This document shows, piece by piece, positions 51,098 through 60,530 of a DNA stretch of 64,000 nt (position 1 is the stretch's first letter; each line of letters opens with the position of its first letter). The position numbers were made by a program, and so were the translations under genes. The notes beneath the pieces are model-generated. The model made no database searches and was not told where the DNA came from. It was given only the letters and a program-made list of their open reading frames with translations. The DNA comes from Pseudorhodobacter sp. MZDSW-24AT (lineage in GTDB: Bacteria > Pseudomonadota > Alphaproteobacteria > Rhodobacterales > Rhodobacteraceae). The DNA lies in assembly GCF_002794355.1 (NCBI RefSeq), contig NZ_PGOI01000002.1, positions 310,001 to 374,000 on the forward strand, given 5' to 3'.

Positions 51098-51115
51098 GCG
51101 ACAGTGAAGCGACAT
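51098..51115 (-). promoter_or_regulatory. Possible Pho box upstream of phoR
   Basis: On the minus strand ATGTCGC-TTCA-CTGTCGC gives two 7-base direct repeats with a 4-base spacer, the layout of PhoB sites (consensus CTGTCAT repeats). It lies 33 bp upstream of the chosen phoR start. Two positions per repeat differ from the enterobacterial consensus. Confidence 0.4.
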
Positions 51116-51217
51116 GCACTTGAACTGTGACAATTCCTCGTTAAACCTCTGGGCACTGGTTTCCGTAGCGTCATCTTGTCCCGTACCCCTTTCTCCCCCC
51201 GATGCAGGAGTGTCGGC

Positions 51218-51589
51218 GTGACCACTCGTCCGCGAACCACCAATGGCTCCCATGGCCCGGATCATACCTCCGTTTCGACCCCGGGCGATTTCATCGCCAT
51301 TGCGCTTTCGGCCAGCACAGCCTTGGAATTGGCGGGCACACGCCGCATCTCGCTCATGGTGCCGGAAGATCTGACCGCGGTCACCCTGTCACGGATGACC
51401 GATGTGGTAGTGGCCTGCCCGCTTCTGGGCACCACCGTCGACGCGCTGGATGTGATCGAGGCTTTGGCCGCCGCCTCTTATCACGGCGCGGTCTGGGTGG
51501 TCGCGCCCGCGATGCCGAACCCCCGCATGGTAGAGCGTGAACTCAAGCGCGCCGCCAAACGCATGTCGATCAAGCTCATCCTCCGCTAA
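51218..51589 (+). CDS. Conserved-looking hypothetical protein (123 aa)
   Basis: The start GTG at 51218 has an excellent AGGAG seven bases upstream; a longer frame back to 51176 lacks one. The 123-residue protein has a disordered first 20 residues (MTTRPRTTNGSHGPDHTSVS). An alternating strand/helix domain follows: DFIAIALSASTALELAG, RRISLMV, DVVVACPLLG, VIEALAAASYHGAVWVVAP, and a basic C-terminus ERELKRAAKRMSIKLILR. The pattern recalls a small Rossmann-like or receiver-like fold, but I cannot match the phosphorylation residues. It is divergent from phoR and convergent with the gamma-carbonic-anhydrase-like gene. Confidence 0.7.
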   Translation: MTTRPRTTNGSHGPDHTSVSTPGDFIAIALSASTALELAGTRRISLMVPEDLTAVTLSRMTDVVVACPLLGTTVDALDVIEALAAASYHGAVWVVAPAMPNPRMVERELKRAAKRMSIKLILR

Positions 51590-51595
51590 GGCGCC

Positions 51596-52117
51596 TCAGC
51601 CGATCTGGCGCAACCCTTGGCGAAAGCGCTGCGCATTGGCGCGGTAGCCCTCGGCCGAGCGCATCAGCCGCGCTTGCGCCGCCCCGTCCAGCTCCCGCAC
51701 CACCCGGCCGGGACTGCCCATCACCAGACTGAAATCGGGAATCTCCTTGCCTTCGGTGATCAGCGCGCCCGCCCCGATCAGACAGCCCCGCCCGATCCTT
51801 GCCCCATTTAGCACCGTGGCCCCCATCCCGATCAGACTGCCCGCCCCGATGCTGCACCCATGCAGCATGGCCTTGTGCCCGATGGTGCAATCGGCACCGA
51901 TCGTCAAGGGAAAGCCCATATCGGTGTGCAACACGCAGGACTCCTGCACATTGCTGCCGCTCCCGACGCGGATCTCTTCATTGTCTCCGCGCAAGATGGC
52001 CCCGAACCAGACCGAGGCTTCGGCCTCCAGCACGATCCGCCCGATCAGCGTGGCGCCCGGTGCCACCCACGCGCCGGGATCAATCTCGGGGGCAATATCC
52101 TCAAGCGCATAGATCAT
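51596..52117 (-). CDS. Gamma carbonic anhydrase family protein
   Basis: A 173-residue hexapeptide-repeat protein. It has the family pattern [30 protein letters not shown] in pieces, [12 protein letters not shown] and [24 protein letters not shown] in pieces. Histidines in the LHTD, IGHKA and MLHGC segments match the three zinc ligands of the family, and the fold is a left-handed beta-helix. Many members (PaaY, YrdA, CaiE types) lack proven carbonic anhydrase activity, so the reaction is not certain. It overlaps gmk by ATGA. Confidence 0.88.
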   Translation of the reverse strand: MIYALEDIAPEIDPGAWVAPGATLIGRIVLEAEASVWFGAILRGDNEEIRVGSGSNVQESCVLHTDMGFPLTIGADCTIGHKAMLHGCSIGAGSLIGMGATVLNGARIGRGCLIGAGALITEGKEIPDFSLVMGSPGRVVRELDGAAQARLMRSAEGYRANAQRFRQGLRQIG

Positions 52118-52749
52118 CGCTGCTCAAACTCCCGGTTCAACCCGCGCACAAACTCCGACAGCGCAGGCTGACGGTCACGCCGCATGCGCTCTGCTTCAAG
52201 AATGGTCTGCAACTGCTTGAAAGACTGATCAATATCGTCATTCACCAGCACATAGTCATATTCCGCCCAATGGCTGATCTCATCGCGGCTCTTCGCCATC
52301 CGGCCCGCGATCACCGCCTCCGAATCCTGTGCGCGCCCCCGCAACCGGCGGTCCAGCTCGGCGATCGACGGCGGCAACACAAACACCGAAACCACATCGC
52401 GCCCCAAGGCCGAGTTGCGGATCTGCTGGCCGCCTTGCCAATCGATGTCGAACAGCGTGTCGCGCCCTTCGGCCATCGCAGCCTCCACCGGGCCGCGCGG
52501 ACTGCCGTAGAGGTTGCCGAAAACCTCGGCATGTTCCAGCATCTGCTGATCCGCGATCATCGCTTCAAAGGCCGAACGGCTGCGGAAATAATACTCTCGC
52601 CCCTCTTCCTCGCCCGGGCGCGGCGCCCGCGTGGTGGCGGAAACCGAAAAGCGGATCGTGGGGTCCCAGCCCATCAACCGCTTGGCCAGCGTCGATTTGC
52701 CCGCCCCCGAAGGCGAAGACAAGATAAGCAAAAGACCACGCCGCTGCAT
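52114..52749 (-). CDS. gmk: Guanylate kinase
   Basis: Gmk converts GMP to GDP. The 211-residue protein has the P-loop [12 protein letters not shown] near residue 11-22 and [21 protein letters not shown] in pieces (GMP-binding). The segment [17 protein letters not shown] and [15 protein letters not shown] complete the pattern. The ATG at 52749 has GGAG five bases upstream; a GTG at 52755 overlapping the yicC stop would add two residues. The yicC-gmk pairing is common. Confidence 0.96.
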   Translation of the reverse strand: MQRRGLLLILSSPSGAGKSTLAKRLMGWDPTIRFSVSATTRAPRPGEEEGREYYFRSRSAFEAMIADQQMLEHAEVFGNLYGSPRGPVEAAMAEGRDTLFDIDWQGGQQIRNSALGRDVVSVFVLPPSIAELDRRLRGRAQDSEAVIAGRMAKSRDEISHWAEYDYVLVNDDIDQSFKQLQTILEAERMRRDRQPALSEFVRGLNREFEQR

Positions 52750-52751
52750 CG

Positions 52752-53648
52752 TCACTCCACGTTCTGAACCTGTTCGCGCATCTGATCGATCACCGTTTTC
52801 AGGTCAAGCCCGATCCGGGTGAGCGCCAAGGCCTGCGCCTTGGAACACAAGGTATTGGCCTCACGCATGAATTCCTGCATCAGGAAATCGAATTTGCGCC
52901 CCACCGGCCCGGTCTCGGCCAAAAGCGCGCGGGCTGCCGCCACATGTGCCTCCAGCCGGTCCAGTTCCTCGGTCACATCCTGCTTCACCGCAATCATGGC
53001 AAGCTCTTGCGCCACGCGGCCCGCATCCACGCCTTCGGCATGGTCCAGCACCCGCGCCAGCGCCGCGCGCAAGGTGGCGGCGGCGGTGTCGCGCCGGGCC
53101 TCGGCCTCGGCCTTGGCGCTGCGCGTCAGCGCCGCGATCTGGTCAAGCTGCCCGGCGATCACCCCTTGCAGCGCCAATCCTTCCGCAGCCCGCATCTCGG
53201 CAAAGGCCGCCAGAAGTGCCGGCAGATCCGCCAGCAGCGCCGCCCGCAGCGGTGCGCTTTCCTCTTCCACAGCCGCAGCGTCCAGCACGCCGCGCACCGC
53301 CAGCACATCGGCCGCGGTCGCCTGCGCCAGCGTTACCCCCGCCTGCAAGGCCGCCGCCTCCACCTCTTGCAAGGCCGCCAGCACCGCCGCCAGCGCGTGC
53401 GGCTTGACCTGCACCCCAGATTCAGCACCGGCCGCCTCGCGCGCCACCTTCAACGACAGGCTGACATTGCCCCGCGACAGCGCCTTTTGCAGCTCGGCGC
53501 GCAGCGCAGGCTCCAGCCCGTCGATCCAGTCCGGCAGGCGCAGCCGCAGGTCCAGCCCCTTGCCATTGACCGACCGGATGTCCCATGCCCAGACAAAGCC
53601 CAAAGCCTGCCCTTTGCGGGCAGCAAATCCGGTCATCGAAACGGTCAT
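52752..53648 (-). CDS. YicC/YloC family endoribonuclease
   Basis: The 298-residue protein opens with [14 protein letters not shown], the family's MTGFG-like start. An N-terminal domain follows ([18 protein letters not shown]) and a long helical middle. The C-terminal DUF1732 region reads [25 protein letters not shown] in pieces and [22 protein letters not shown] in pieces. YicC in E. coli is an endoribonuclease affecting small RNAs. It sits immediately upstream of gmk. Confidence 0.92.
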   Translation of the reverse strand: MTVSMTGFAARKGQALGFVWAWDIRSVNGKGLDLRLRLPDWIDGLEPALRAELQKALSRGNVSLSLKVAREAAGAESGVQVKPHALAAVLAALQEVEAAALQAGVTLAQATAADVLAVRGVLDAAAVEEESAPLRAALLADLPALLAAFAEMRAAEGLALQGVIAGQLDQIAALTRSAKAEAEARRDTAAATLRAALARVLDHAEGVDAGRVAQELAMIAVKQDVTEELDRLEAHVAAARALLAETGPVGRKFDFLMQEFMREANTLCSKAQALALTRIGLDLKTVIDQMREQVQNVE

Positions 53649-53877
53649 CGGCTTTCTCCTCGCCGCATCCCGGCAGTGTTTACCATTTGTTTAGAAACGC
53701 GGCGAAAAGGCGCGCGCGCTGGTGTATCTTAACATCCCAGTAAGGATATCGAGTCGGCGCGGCTTCCGTTCCCGGCGGCGGCCAGCACGGCTGACATACC
53801 ACGGCCCGAAGCGCCGGATCAACCAATCCCCGCCCGCCGCCGCCACCGCCCGGGCTTTGACGATAAGGACAGCACCC

Positions 53878-54498
53878 ATGACTTCTGGATGGAACGGCAG
53901 CCCCTCCGACGGACCCCCGCCTTATCCCGGCGGCATGATCGCCGCCGTGCGCGCCTATTGGGAGGCGCTGCGCGACGGCGACAGCCTGCCGCGCCGGGCG
54001 CAGGTCGATCCGCGCGGCATCGCGAACGCGCTGGAAAACACCTTTCTCATCGAGCGGGTGGCCCCCGGCATCGCCCGCTTCCGCATCGCAGGTCTGCTCT
54101 ACAACGATCTGATGGGCATGGACATTCGCGGGATGCCGCTGTCTTGCCTGTTTCTTGGCCCGGCGCGGGACAGCCTGCAAACCGATCTAGAACACCTGTT
54201 TTCTACCCCGGCCGCCCTGTCGCTCACGCTCGTGGCCGAACGCCGGCTGGGCCGCCTGCCCTTGCGCGCGCGGCTGCAAATTCTGCCAATGCTCGACCGC
54301 AGCGATGCCTGCACGCTTGCCCTCGGCTGCATTGAAACCTTGGGCGAGATTGGCCGCGTGCCCTGCCGCTTTGGCATTGCCGAGGCACGGCTCACACCCT
54401 TGGGGGCCGCTGCCGCCTCAAACGCCGCCCCGATCGCCGCGCCACGCCCGCCGCGCGCTGTCGCAGGCGTGCCACATCTGCGCTTGGTCAAGGCCTAA
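53878..54498 (+). CDS. PAS domain-containing protein (PAS_5 type)
   Basis: A 206-residue soluble protein resembling the alphaproteobacterial PAS_5 (DUF1488-era) family. It has MIAAVRAYWEALRDGDSLPRRAQVDPRGI in pieces near residue 20-48, ENTFLIERVAPGIARFRIAG, then MDIRGMPLSCLFLGPARDSL, and a hydrophobic core to residue 165. The last 35 residues are an Ala/Pro-rich tail (ASNAAPIAAPRPPRAV). No output domain is attached. RBS AAGGA. The 229-bp gap to yicC holds no gene that I can see. Confidence 0.8.
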   Translation: MTSGWNGSPSDGPPPYPGGMIAAVRAYWEALRDGDSLPRRAQVDPRGIANALENTFLIERVAPGIARFRIAGLLYNDLMGMDIRGMPLSCLFLGPARDSLQTDLEHLFSTPAALSLTLVAERRLGRLPLRARLQILPMLDRSDACTLALGCIETLGEIGRVPCRFGIAEARLTPLGAAAASNAAPIAAPRPPRAVAGVPHLRLVKA

Positions 54499-54529
54499 GC
54501 CGCGTCTGGCACACCGCTTCCGGCAACAG

Positions 54530-54560
54530 AAAGGGGCGGCACCCCCGGTGCCGCCCCTTT
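54530..54560. terminator. Strong bidirectional terminator between PAS gene and DAHP synthase
   Basis: AAAGGGGCGGCACC, loop CCC, GGTGCCGCCCCTTT: a perfect 14-bp stem between two convergent genes, with short A/T flanks. Confidence 0.85.
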
Positions 54561-54561
54561 C

Positions 54562-54582
54562 CGAATTTTCGCAGAAAATTCG
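54562..54582 (-). repeat. AT-rich palindrome beside the terminator hairpin
   Basis: Core GAATTTTC-GCA-GAAAATTC, extended to a 9-bp perfect stem by flanking C and G. The same 21 bases recur exactly at 62900-62920. It lies 2 bp from the 14-bp terminator stem and just downstream of the DAHP synthase stop. Confidence 0.8.
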
Positions 54583-54587
54583 ACCCC

Positions 54588-55958
54588 TTACAGCGCGACG
54601 CGCTGGCCTTCCTGCCGCGCGGCCAAAAGCTCTTCCGCCACCAGAAACGCCAGTTCCAGCGATTGGCTGGCATTCAGGCGCGGGTCGCAAGCCGTGTGGT
54701 AGCGGTCCGACAGGTCTTCATCCGTCACCGCGCGCAAGCCGCCGGTGCACTCGGTCACGTCCTTGCCGGTCATCTCGAAATGCACGCCGCCCGGCACCGT
54801 GCCTTCGGCCTTGTGCACCGCAAAGAACTCACGCACCTCGGACAGCACCGCATTGAACGGCCGTGTCTTGTAGCCCGAAGGCGATTTGATCGTGTTGCCA
54901 TGCATCGGGTCGCAAGACCACACCACATTGGCGCCCTCTTCCTGCACCGCCTTGATCAGGCGGGGCAGATGCTCGCCCACCTTCCCGGCGCCAAAGCGCG
55001 CGATCAGCGTCAGCCGCCCGGCCTCATTGGCGGGGTTCAGCTTCGCCATCAGCACCTTCAGATCTTCCGCCGTCGTGGTCGGTCCGCATTTCAGCCCGAT
55101 CGGGTTCAGCACGCCCCGGCAGAATTCCACATGCGCCCCATCGGGCTGACGCGTGCGGTCGCCAATCCAGATCATATGGCCCGACCCGGCGACATTCTGC
55201 CCCGAGATGCTGTCCACCCGGCACAGCGCCTCTTCATATTCCAGCAGCAGCGCCTCGTGGCTGGTGTAGAAATCCACCCGGCTCAGCTCATGCGCGGTGT
55301 CGGAATTCACCCCGGCCGCATTCATGAAATCCAGCGCGTCCGAAATCCGGTTCGACAGCTCGCGGTAGCGCTCGGCCTTGTCATGTTCGGCAAAGCCCAG
55401 CGTCCAGCTGTGCACCCGGTGAATGTCGGCAAAGCCCCCGGTCGAGAAGGCGCGCAACAGGTTGAGGCTGGCCGCCGCCTGCGTATAGGCCTGCAACATG
55501 CGGGCCGGGTCGGGCTGGCGGGCCTCGGGCGTCGCGTCAAAGCCGTTGATGATGTCGCCGCGGTAGCTCGGGTATTCCACCCCGCCGATCACTTCCGTCG
55601 GCGCCGACCGCGGCTTGGCGAATTGCCCCGCCATCCGGCCCACCTTGATCACCGGCACTTTCGCGCCAAAGGTCAGCACCACCGCCATCTGCAACATCAC
55701 GCGGAAAGTGTCGCGAATGTTATCGGCGCTGAATTCGGCAAAGCTCTCGGCGCAATCGCCGCCCTGAAGCAAGAACGCCTTGCCTTCAGAGGCCAAAGCC
55801 AGCTGCTTTTTCAACCGCCGCGCCTCGCCCGCAAAGACCAGCGGCGGATACTTGGCCAACTGCGCCTCGACAGCGCGCAGCGCGGCATTATCCGTATAAT
55901 CAGGCATCTGCACCCGCGGTTTCGCGCGCCAGTCTGATTTCTGCCAGCCTTTGGTCAT
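54588..55958 (-). CDS. Class II 3-deoxy-7-phosphoheptulonate (DAHP) synthase
   Basis: This enzyme condenses phosphoenolpyruvate and erythrose 4-phosphate, the first step of aromatic amino acid synthesis. The 456-residue protein is of the plant-like class II. It shows [33 protein letters not shown] with the metal-binding cysteine, [26 protein letters not shown], and [21 protein letters not shown] in pieces. Near the end, [16 protein letters not shown] is also typical. It is monocistronic, divergent from the GlxA-type regulator. Confidence 0.96.
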   Translation of the reverse strand: MTKGWQKSDWRAKPRVQMPDYTDNAALRAVEAQLAKYPPLVFAGEARRLKKQLALASEGKAFLLQGGDCAESFAEFSADNIRDTFRVMLQMAVVLTFGAKVPVIKVGRMAGQFAKPRSAPTEVIGGVEYPSYRGDIINGFDATPEARQPDPARMLQAYTQAAASLNLLRAFSTGGFADIHRVHSWTLGFAEHDKAERYRELSNRISDALDFMNAAGVNSDTAHELSRVDFYTSHEALLLEYEEALCRVDSISGQNVAGSGHMIWIGDRTRQPDGAHVEFCRGVLNPIGLKCGPTTTAEDLKVLMAKLNPANEAGRLTLIARFGAGKVGEHLPRLIKAVQEEGANVVWSCDPMHGNTIKSPSGYKTRPFNAVLSEVREFFAVHKAEGTVPGGVHFEMTGKDVTECTGGLRAVTDEDLSDRYHTACDPRLNASQSLELAFLVAEELLAARQEGQRVAL

Positions 55959-56138
55959 GGCTTTCTCCTTCCCACTCCGGGGTCGTTAGCGGTATCGCGG
56001 CGTTGTATACGGTCTGATGCGCCAATTGCAAAGGCCCAAACGCCCCACAGACCCTGTGCATGCCGCCGCAATACAGCCCTTGCGAAGCGCCGGATTTCCT
56101 GTCTGATAGCGCCAGATCCGACATGAACAGGTCGCAAG

Positions 56139-57155
56139 ATGTCTACGCCTCTCACCCGCGCCACCAAGTCCGATGTTGCCACGCCGCCGCGGCGCTTTGT
56201 CTTTGTGTTGCTGGACCGGTTCACCATGATGTCGTTCTCGGGCGCGATCGAGCCGCTGCGTCTGGCCAATTACGTCACCGGCAAAACGCTTTACACTTGG
56301 ATTCTCGCGGGCGAAGGCGGCGAACAGGCCACCTGCTCCAACGGCGCCACCTTCAAGCTCGACATCGGCCTCGAAGATGTCGACCGCGAAGACACCATCC
56401 TTGTCTGCGGCGGCATCGACATTCAGCGCGCCACCACCAAACCGGTGCTCAACTGGCTCCGGCGCGAGGCCCGGCGCGGCAATGTCATCGGGGGCATGTG
56501 CACGGGCGCCTATGCTCTGGCCAAGGCAGGGCTGCTGGACGGCAAGCGCGCCACCATCCATTGGGAAAATCAGGATGGGTTTCTCGAGGAATTTGAACAG
56601 GTGAAGCTGACGAAATCGGTCTTCGTGATGGATGGCAACCGGCTGACCACGGCGGGCGGCATTTCCTCGATCGATCTGGTGCTCAAGCTCATCGCCGCCG
56701 ATCACGGTCAGGATCTGGCCAATACCGTGGCCGATCTCTTGATCTATTCCACCATCCGCACCGATCAAGACACCCAGCGGCTGTCCATTCCCACCCGCAT
56801 CGGCGTGCGCCATCCCAAGCTCAGCCAAGTCATCCAGATGATGGAAGGCAATATCGAAGACCCGCTCTCACCCGCCGATCTGGCCGAGCAGGTCGACATG
56901 TCGACCCGGCAACTGGAACGCTTGTTCCGCCGCTATCTGAACCGCAGCCCCAAGCGCTATTACATGGAACTGCGTCTGGGCAAGGCGCGCAACTTGCTGA
57001 TGCAAACGGATATGAGCGTGATCAACGTGGCCTTGGCCTGCGGCTTTGCCAGCCCGTCGCATTTTTCCAAATGCTATCGCAGCCATTACAACACCACGCC
57101 TTACCGCGAACGCGGCGCGCAAGGCCCAACCCAACCGGGCCGCCTGTCGATTTGA
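56139..57155 (+). CDS. GlxA family transcriptional regulator (DJ-1/PfpI-like plus AraC domain)
   Basis: The 338-residue protein has an N-terminal class I glutamine-amidotransferase-like (DJ-1/PfpI) domain, about 20-190. It contains FVFVLLDRFTMMSFSGAIEPLR in pieces and the nucleophile-elbow-like IGGMCTGAYALAKAGLL with a cysteine. The C-terminal AraC domain has SPADLAEQVDMSTRQLERLFRR, NVALACGFASPSHFSKCYRSHY in pieces. The amidotransferase fold probably serves as a ligand sensor, as in CdhR/GbdR-type regulators of quaternary amine catabolism. The target genes are not evident here. Confidence 0.88.
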   Translation: MSTPLTRATKSDVATPPRRFVFVLLDRFTMMSFSGAIEPLRLANYVTGKTLYTWILAGEGGEQATCSNGATFKLDIGLEDVDREDTILVCGGIDIQRATTKPVLNWLRREARRGNVIGGMCTGAYALAKAGLLDGKRATIHWENQDGFLEEFEQVKLTKSVFVMDGNRLTTAGGISSIDLVLKLIAADHGQDLANTVADLLIYSTIRTDQDTQRLSIPTRIGVRHPKLSQVIQMMEGNIEDPLSPADLAEQVDMSTRQLERLFRRYLNRSPKRYYMELRLGKARNLLMQTDMSVINVALACGFASPSHFSKCYRSHYNTTPYRERGAQGPTQPGRLSI

Positions 57156-57366
57156 CGGGCAGCGCCAAAAAGTCCGGTTAACAGCCGCGCCAGGTTGCTC
57201 TGCAGCAGACTGTCAAGAGCATTGTTGCACGTCCAACCAAAACCATTGTTCCAGCCTTGGAAACGATAAGTTTCGGTCTTTGCTGCCTCAGCATTTGACA
57301 GACTTTGGCGTCGTCCGTAGGCTGATTCCCAGTCAATGTTGACAGTTTTTTAGGGGGGCAATTTCG

Positions 57367-59064
57367 ATGAAGTACACCGGGGTCATTTCTTTTACCGCCT
57401 TGCTGGCATCCACTTCGGTCGCTTTGCCCGCCACGGTGCGCTTAGGCAACACATTTGTCGGATCGGCGGGCGGAGCCAGTGTCAGCATCGCGACCAACGG
57501 CGATCTTGGCGGCGGTAGAATTGTGATTGGATCAACCTTCACGGGCACGTCCATCACCGGCTCGCTGGAAGTCAACGCCGCGACGACGCCAAATGCTGTC
57601 TCAGACGTGACTAATGTCCGCAACATTGAAATCAACGCAGGTGCATTGCGCGTGATTGGGGATGGCACTGCCGGATCAGCACGGGTTGAGGTGCGCAATC
57701 AATTGCGATTAGAAGCAAATGCTGACACATCCCTTTTTATCGCGAACGGAGGGGAGGTCATCTACACGTCACCTGAAACCGGTCGCACCGGCGCCGTCAT
57801 ATTAGGAAGCTACGCGGATTTCATTCCTGGAAGTGGCACGACCACCACGACGGTGACAGGCGAACACTCTTATCTAGAGATAAATGGCAGGCTGGAGCTC
57901 GGCTTCGGCAACGCGCTGAGCGACGACATGACCATCTCGGAAGGCGCGCGTGTGGTGGTGCAAGAGCCTGATGATTTCGAAGCGCGGGTGGATGCATCGT
58001 TCGATCCGACAGAGGCTTCGCGCGGCGGTGTTTCCCTTGGTGGGTTTGATACTTTTGCACCTGGTCAGGCGCTTGATACTCTGACGATCACTGGTGTCGG
58101 ATCAGAACTGGTGTATTCGTCGAATTTTTTCACGAACTCCGGCAACAACAGGATCCTCGTCATCGACGGTGGCGTAATACGTCAGAACGAGGTTGGCGAC
58201 GTCGACGCGGTGGCAGCATTTCTTGGTATAAATCCAGACGACCTTGGAGCCTTTAGCCTTGGATCAGGCGTCGGCGAGTCCTCTTTGTTGGTTGACGGGC
58301 CGGGCTCGGCTGTTTCGGTGACCCGCAACATCCAGATTGGATATGGCGAGGCTTTAATCGGCTATGAAAACCCCGAAGAGTATGCCGGACCGATCTTTGG
58401 TCCGACCTCTGCGCAGGCGACCGTTGTTAATGGCGGTCTGATGTCTACCACAAAGGATGTTGTGGTGTCAAAAAGCGGCGAGCCGGGCACCGGCTATCTG
58501 ACTGTCGGCTCGGGTGGTCGCGTCGAGGCCTCCCGCTTGATCCTCAATGATGGCGGTGTGTTGTCGGGCAATGGTGGCACAATCGTGGGCGATGTCATCC
58601 TGGACGGAGGAATGATCTCGCCCGGTGCCTCGCCGGGAAGTATGACAATTGACGGCGATCTAGAAGTTTTTGGTGGGTCTTTGTTCTTCGAAGTCGGTGG
58701 CGGGGGGGCCGGAATGTTTGACCAACTTTTCGTGACTGGCGATCTTTTGGCCATGCAGGGCCTATCAATCACCTTAAGTTTGATTGACGGCTTCCTGCCC
58801 GAGCGCGGGACGGTATTTGATTTTCTGAAAGTGAGCGGATCGGCTTCAATTTTTGATACCCCTGAATTGATCTCGGTCTCTTTTCTTGGCATCAACGGTT
58901 CCGAGTTTGCACTCGGCGTTACCAATAACGGCTTTAGCGGCACGTATGTCGGAGAAAACCCTGTGTCACCAGTGCCGCTGCCCAGCGGCCTGCTACTACT
59001 CGTTACGGCGTTCGGGGTTATGGGCTTACTGTCAGGGCGTCGCAAGGCGACTGTGGCGGTTTAG
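57367..59064 (+). CDS. Secreted surface protein with VPLPA-CTERM-type sorting tail and autotransporter-like repeats
   Basis: The 565-residue protein has a signal peptide (MKYTGVISFTALLASTSVALPA). Glycine/asparagine-rich beta-helix-like repeats follow (NGGLMSTTKDVVVSKSGEPGTGYLTVGSGG in pieces; GGVLSGNGGTIVGDVILDGGMISPGASPGSMTIDGDL in pieces), typical of T5SS/PEP-CTERM-associated proteins. The C-terminus has VPLPSG at 536-541, a hydrophobic helix (LLLLVTAFGVMGLL) and RRK: the tripartite sorting signal seen in Rhodobacteraceae. Base composition is clearly lower in GC than neighbouring genes (28 of 60 at 58081-58140 versus 44 of 60 at 56461-56520). The processing exosortase-like enzyme is not in the window. 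GGGGGG precedes the ATG by 8 bases. Confidence 0.82.
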   Translation: MKYTGVISFTALLASTSVALPATVRLGNTFVGSAGGASVSIATNGDLGGGRIVIGSTFTGTSITGSLEVNAATTPNAVSDVTNVRNIEINAGALRVIGDGTAGSARVEVRNQLRLEANADTSLFIANGGEVIYTSPETGRTGAVILGSYADFIPGSGTTTTTVTGEHSYLEINGRLELGFGNALSDDMTISEGARVVVQEPDDFEARVDASFDPTEASRGGVSLGGFDTFAPGQALDTLTITGVGSELVYSSNFFTNSGNNRILVIDGGVIRQNEVGDVDAVAAFLGINPDDLGAFSLGSGVGESSLLVDGPGSAVSVTRNIQIGYGEALIGYENPEEYAGPIFGPTSAQATVVNGGLMSTTKDVVVSKSGEPGTGYLTVGSGGRVEASRLILNDGGVLSGNGGTIVGDVILDGGMISPGASPGSMTIDGDLEVFGGSLFFEVGGGGAGMFDQLFVTGDLLAMQGLSITLSLIDGFLPERGTVFDFLKVSGSASIFDTPELISVSFLGINGSEFALGVTNNGFSGTYVGENPVSPVPLPSGLLLLVTAFGVMGLLSGRRKATVAV

Positions 59065-59144
59065 CAGGCCGACAAAAAAATCGCTCTGCGGCTTGCCCCA
59101 AGCTCGCCGTCTGCGCGCAGGGCGATATGGTAGTGATCGCAATC

Positions 59145-59190
59145 GGGCTGCTCCCCGGGCAGCGAAGCGTCTGGGGAGCAAAGCCCTTTT
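59145..59190 (+). terminator. Probable rho-independent terminator of the surface protein gene
   Basis: GGGC-T-GCTCCCC pairs with GGGGAGC-AAA-GCCC (interior asymmetric loop), followed by TTTT, 80 bp after the stop. The rest of the gap to 59339 shows a second hairpin (GCAGGCGGC / GCCGCCTGC, 59291-59323) and no convincing gene. Confidence 0.7.
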
Positions 59191-59339
59191 GTTGAGGGAA
59201 CTCGCGCGGTGAGAGCGCAATGTCCCAAGCGTACCAACCATCCAATTTATTCAATGTCCTTGCAAATAGATCTTTCCGGCGGATCGGGCCGCAGGCGGCG
59301 ACAGCCTGTGCTATGCCGCCTGCGACCTGTCCTTGAACC

Positions 59340-60530
59340 TTAACCCTCCGCCGGGGCCAGCCGATAGATCGCCCCGTCCAGCACCGACAGGAACCAGATC
59401 GAGCCATCGGGCGCCTCGCGCACATCGCGCACCCGCCCCGTCTCTTCTGCCTCGATCCGCTCTTCTTCAAAGCCGGTCGGGGCCGCCGCATCCATATCCA
59501 GACGCGACAGGAAGCTTTGGTTCAACGATCCGGTGAACACGTCGCCCGCCCATTCCGGGACCAGCGTTCCCGAATAGACGATCAACCCCGAAGGCGCGAT
59601 GGACGGGTCCCAGTAATGCGCCGGCTGCTCCATGCCTTCCGCCGCCTGCCCTTCGCCAATGGTGTCGCCGTTGTAGTTCACGCCATAGCTGATCACCGGC
59701 CAGCCGTAATTGGCCCCCTCACGCACCCAATTCAGCTCATCGCCGCCTTGCGCGCCATGCTCGACCAACCACAGACTGCCATCGGGACCAAGAGTCGCAC
59801 CTTGGGCGTTGCGATGGCCAATCGAATACACGCCCCGCCGCCAGTCTTCGCGCGCGGTTGCTGTTGCGCCATCCCGCGTCAGATGAATCACGCTGCCTTC
59901 CACCGTCATGGGGTCTTGCGACTGCATCCCCTCTGGGCCGGTCCCCCGGTCTCCTGTGGTGACAAAGACGCTGCCATCTTGCGCTTCAACGATGCGGCTG
60001 CCGAAATGGCGCCCGCCGGGCAATCCGTCGCCCACATAGAGCATCTCAAAGCCTTCCAGCGCGCTGCCATCCTCTGACAACCGCCCCTTGCCCACCGCCG
60101 TGGCGGCCCCGCCATCCACCGCTGCGGCATAAGACAGCCAGACCTCACGCGATTGGGCGAAGTCGCGCGGGATCATCACATCCAGAAGCCCGCCTTGGCC
60201 TTCCGCGTAAACCTCTGGCACGCCAGTGATTTCCGTGCTGTCTCCGTCGCGCACCAACAGCAGCCGCCCTTCGCGTTCGGTCACCAGAACCCCGCCATCG
60301 GGCAAGATGCCAATCGCCCAAGGCTCTTCAAACCCGGTCGCCACCGGCGTGATCTGCATGGGGCCTGCCGAGGTTTCCACCGTGGTCTGGCCAAAGGCCA
60401 TTCCGGCCATCAAAGCCAACCCGGAAGCGAGGAGGACCACAGGCGCCACCGCGGGTGCCACGTCAAGGGCAGTTGTGCGGAGTGCGGCTTTGGGATGGGG
60501 GCGAAGGTCGGTCGGACGCGGACGGGTCAT
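59340..60530 (-). CDS. PQQ-dependent sugar dehydrogenase family protein (soluble, beta-propeller)
   Basis: The 396-residue protein starts MTRPRPTDLRP with AGGAG five bases upstream. A long N-terminal region is followed by a hydrophobic export signal (VAPVVLLASGLALMAGMAFGQ). The mature propeller has the Asd/YliI/glucose-sorbosone dehydrogenase pattern: GFEEPWAIGILPDGGVLVTEREGRL in pieces, RHFGSRIVEAQDGSVFVTTGDRG in pieces, GHRNAQGATLGPDGSLWLVEHG in pieces and GDELNWVREGANYGWPVISYG in pieces, including the histidine and GW of the quinone pocket. Substrate unknown. Divergent from the amino acid importer. Confidence 0.9.
   Translation of the reverse strand: MTRPRPTDLRPHPKAALRTTALDVAPAVAPVVLLASGLALMAGMAFGQTTVETSAGPMQITPVATGFEEPWAIGILPDGGVLVTEREGRLLLVRDGDSTEITGVPEVYAEGQGGLLDVMIPRDFAQSREVWLSYAAAVDGGAATAVGKGRLSEDGSALEGFEMLYVGDGLPGGRHFGSRIVEAQDGSVFVTTGDRGTGPEGMQSQDPMTVEGSVIHLTRDGATATAREDWRRGVYSIGHRNAQGATLGPDGSLWLVEHGAQGGDELNWVREGANYGWPVISYGVNYNGDTIGEGQAAEGMEQPAHYWDPSIAPSGLIVYSGTLVPEWAGDVFTGSLNQSFLSRLDMDAAAPTGFEEERIEAEETGRVRDVREAPDGSIWFLSVLDGAIYRLAPAEG

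Noticed and set aside
52761-52775. GTTC-N7-GTTC, the alphaproteobacterial LexA (SOS) box pattern, just upstream of gmk
   Set aside because: It lies inside the yicC coding region, and an 8-base specification is expected about twice by chance in 64 kb of double-stranded DNA; neither gene is an SOS gene.
59065-59190. A protein-like stretch on the minus strand (ending GELGASRRAIFLSAC and stop) downstream of the surface protein gene
   Set aside because: I find no plausible start or ribosome binding site, and the segment overlaps the terminator hairpin; a decayed gene fragment cannot be excluded, but is not supported.
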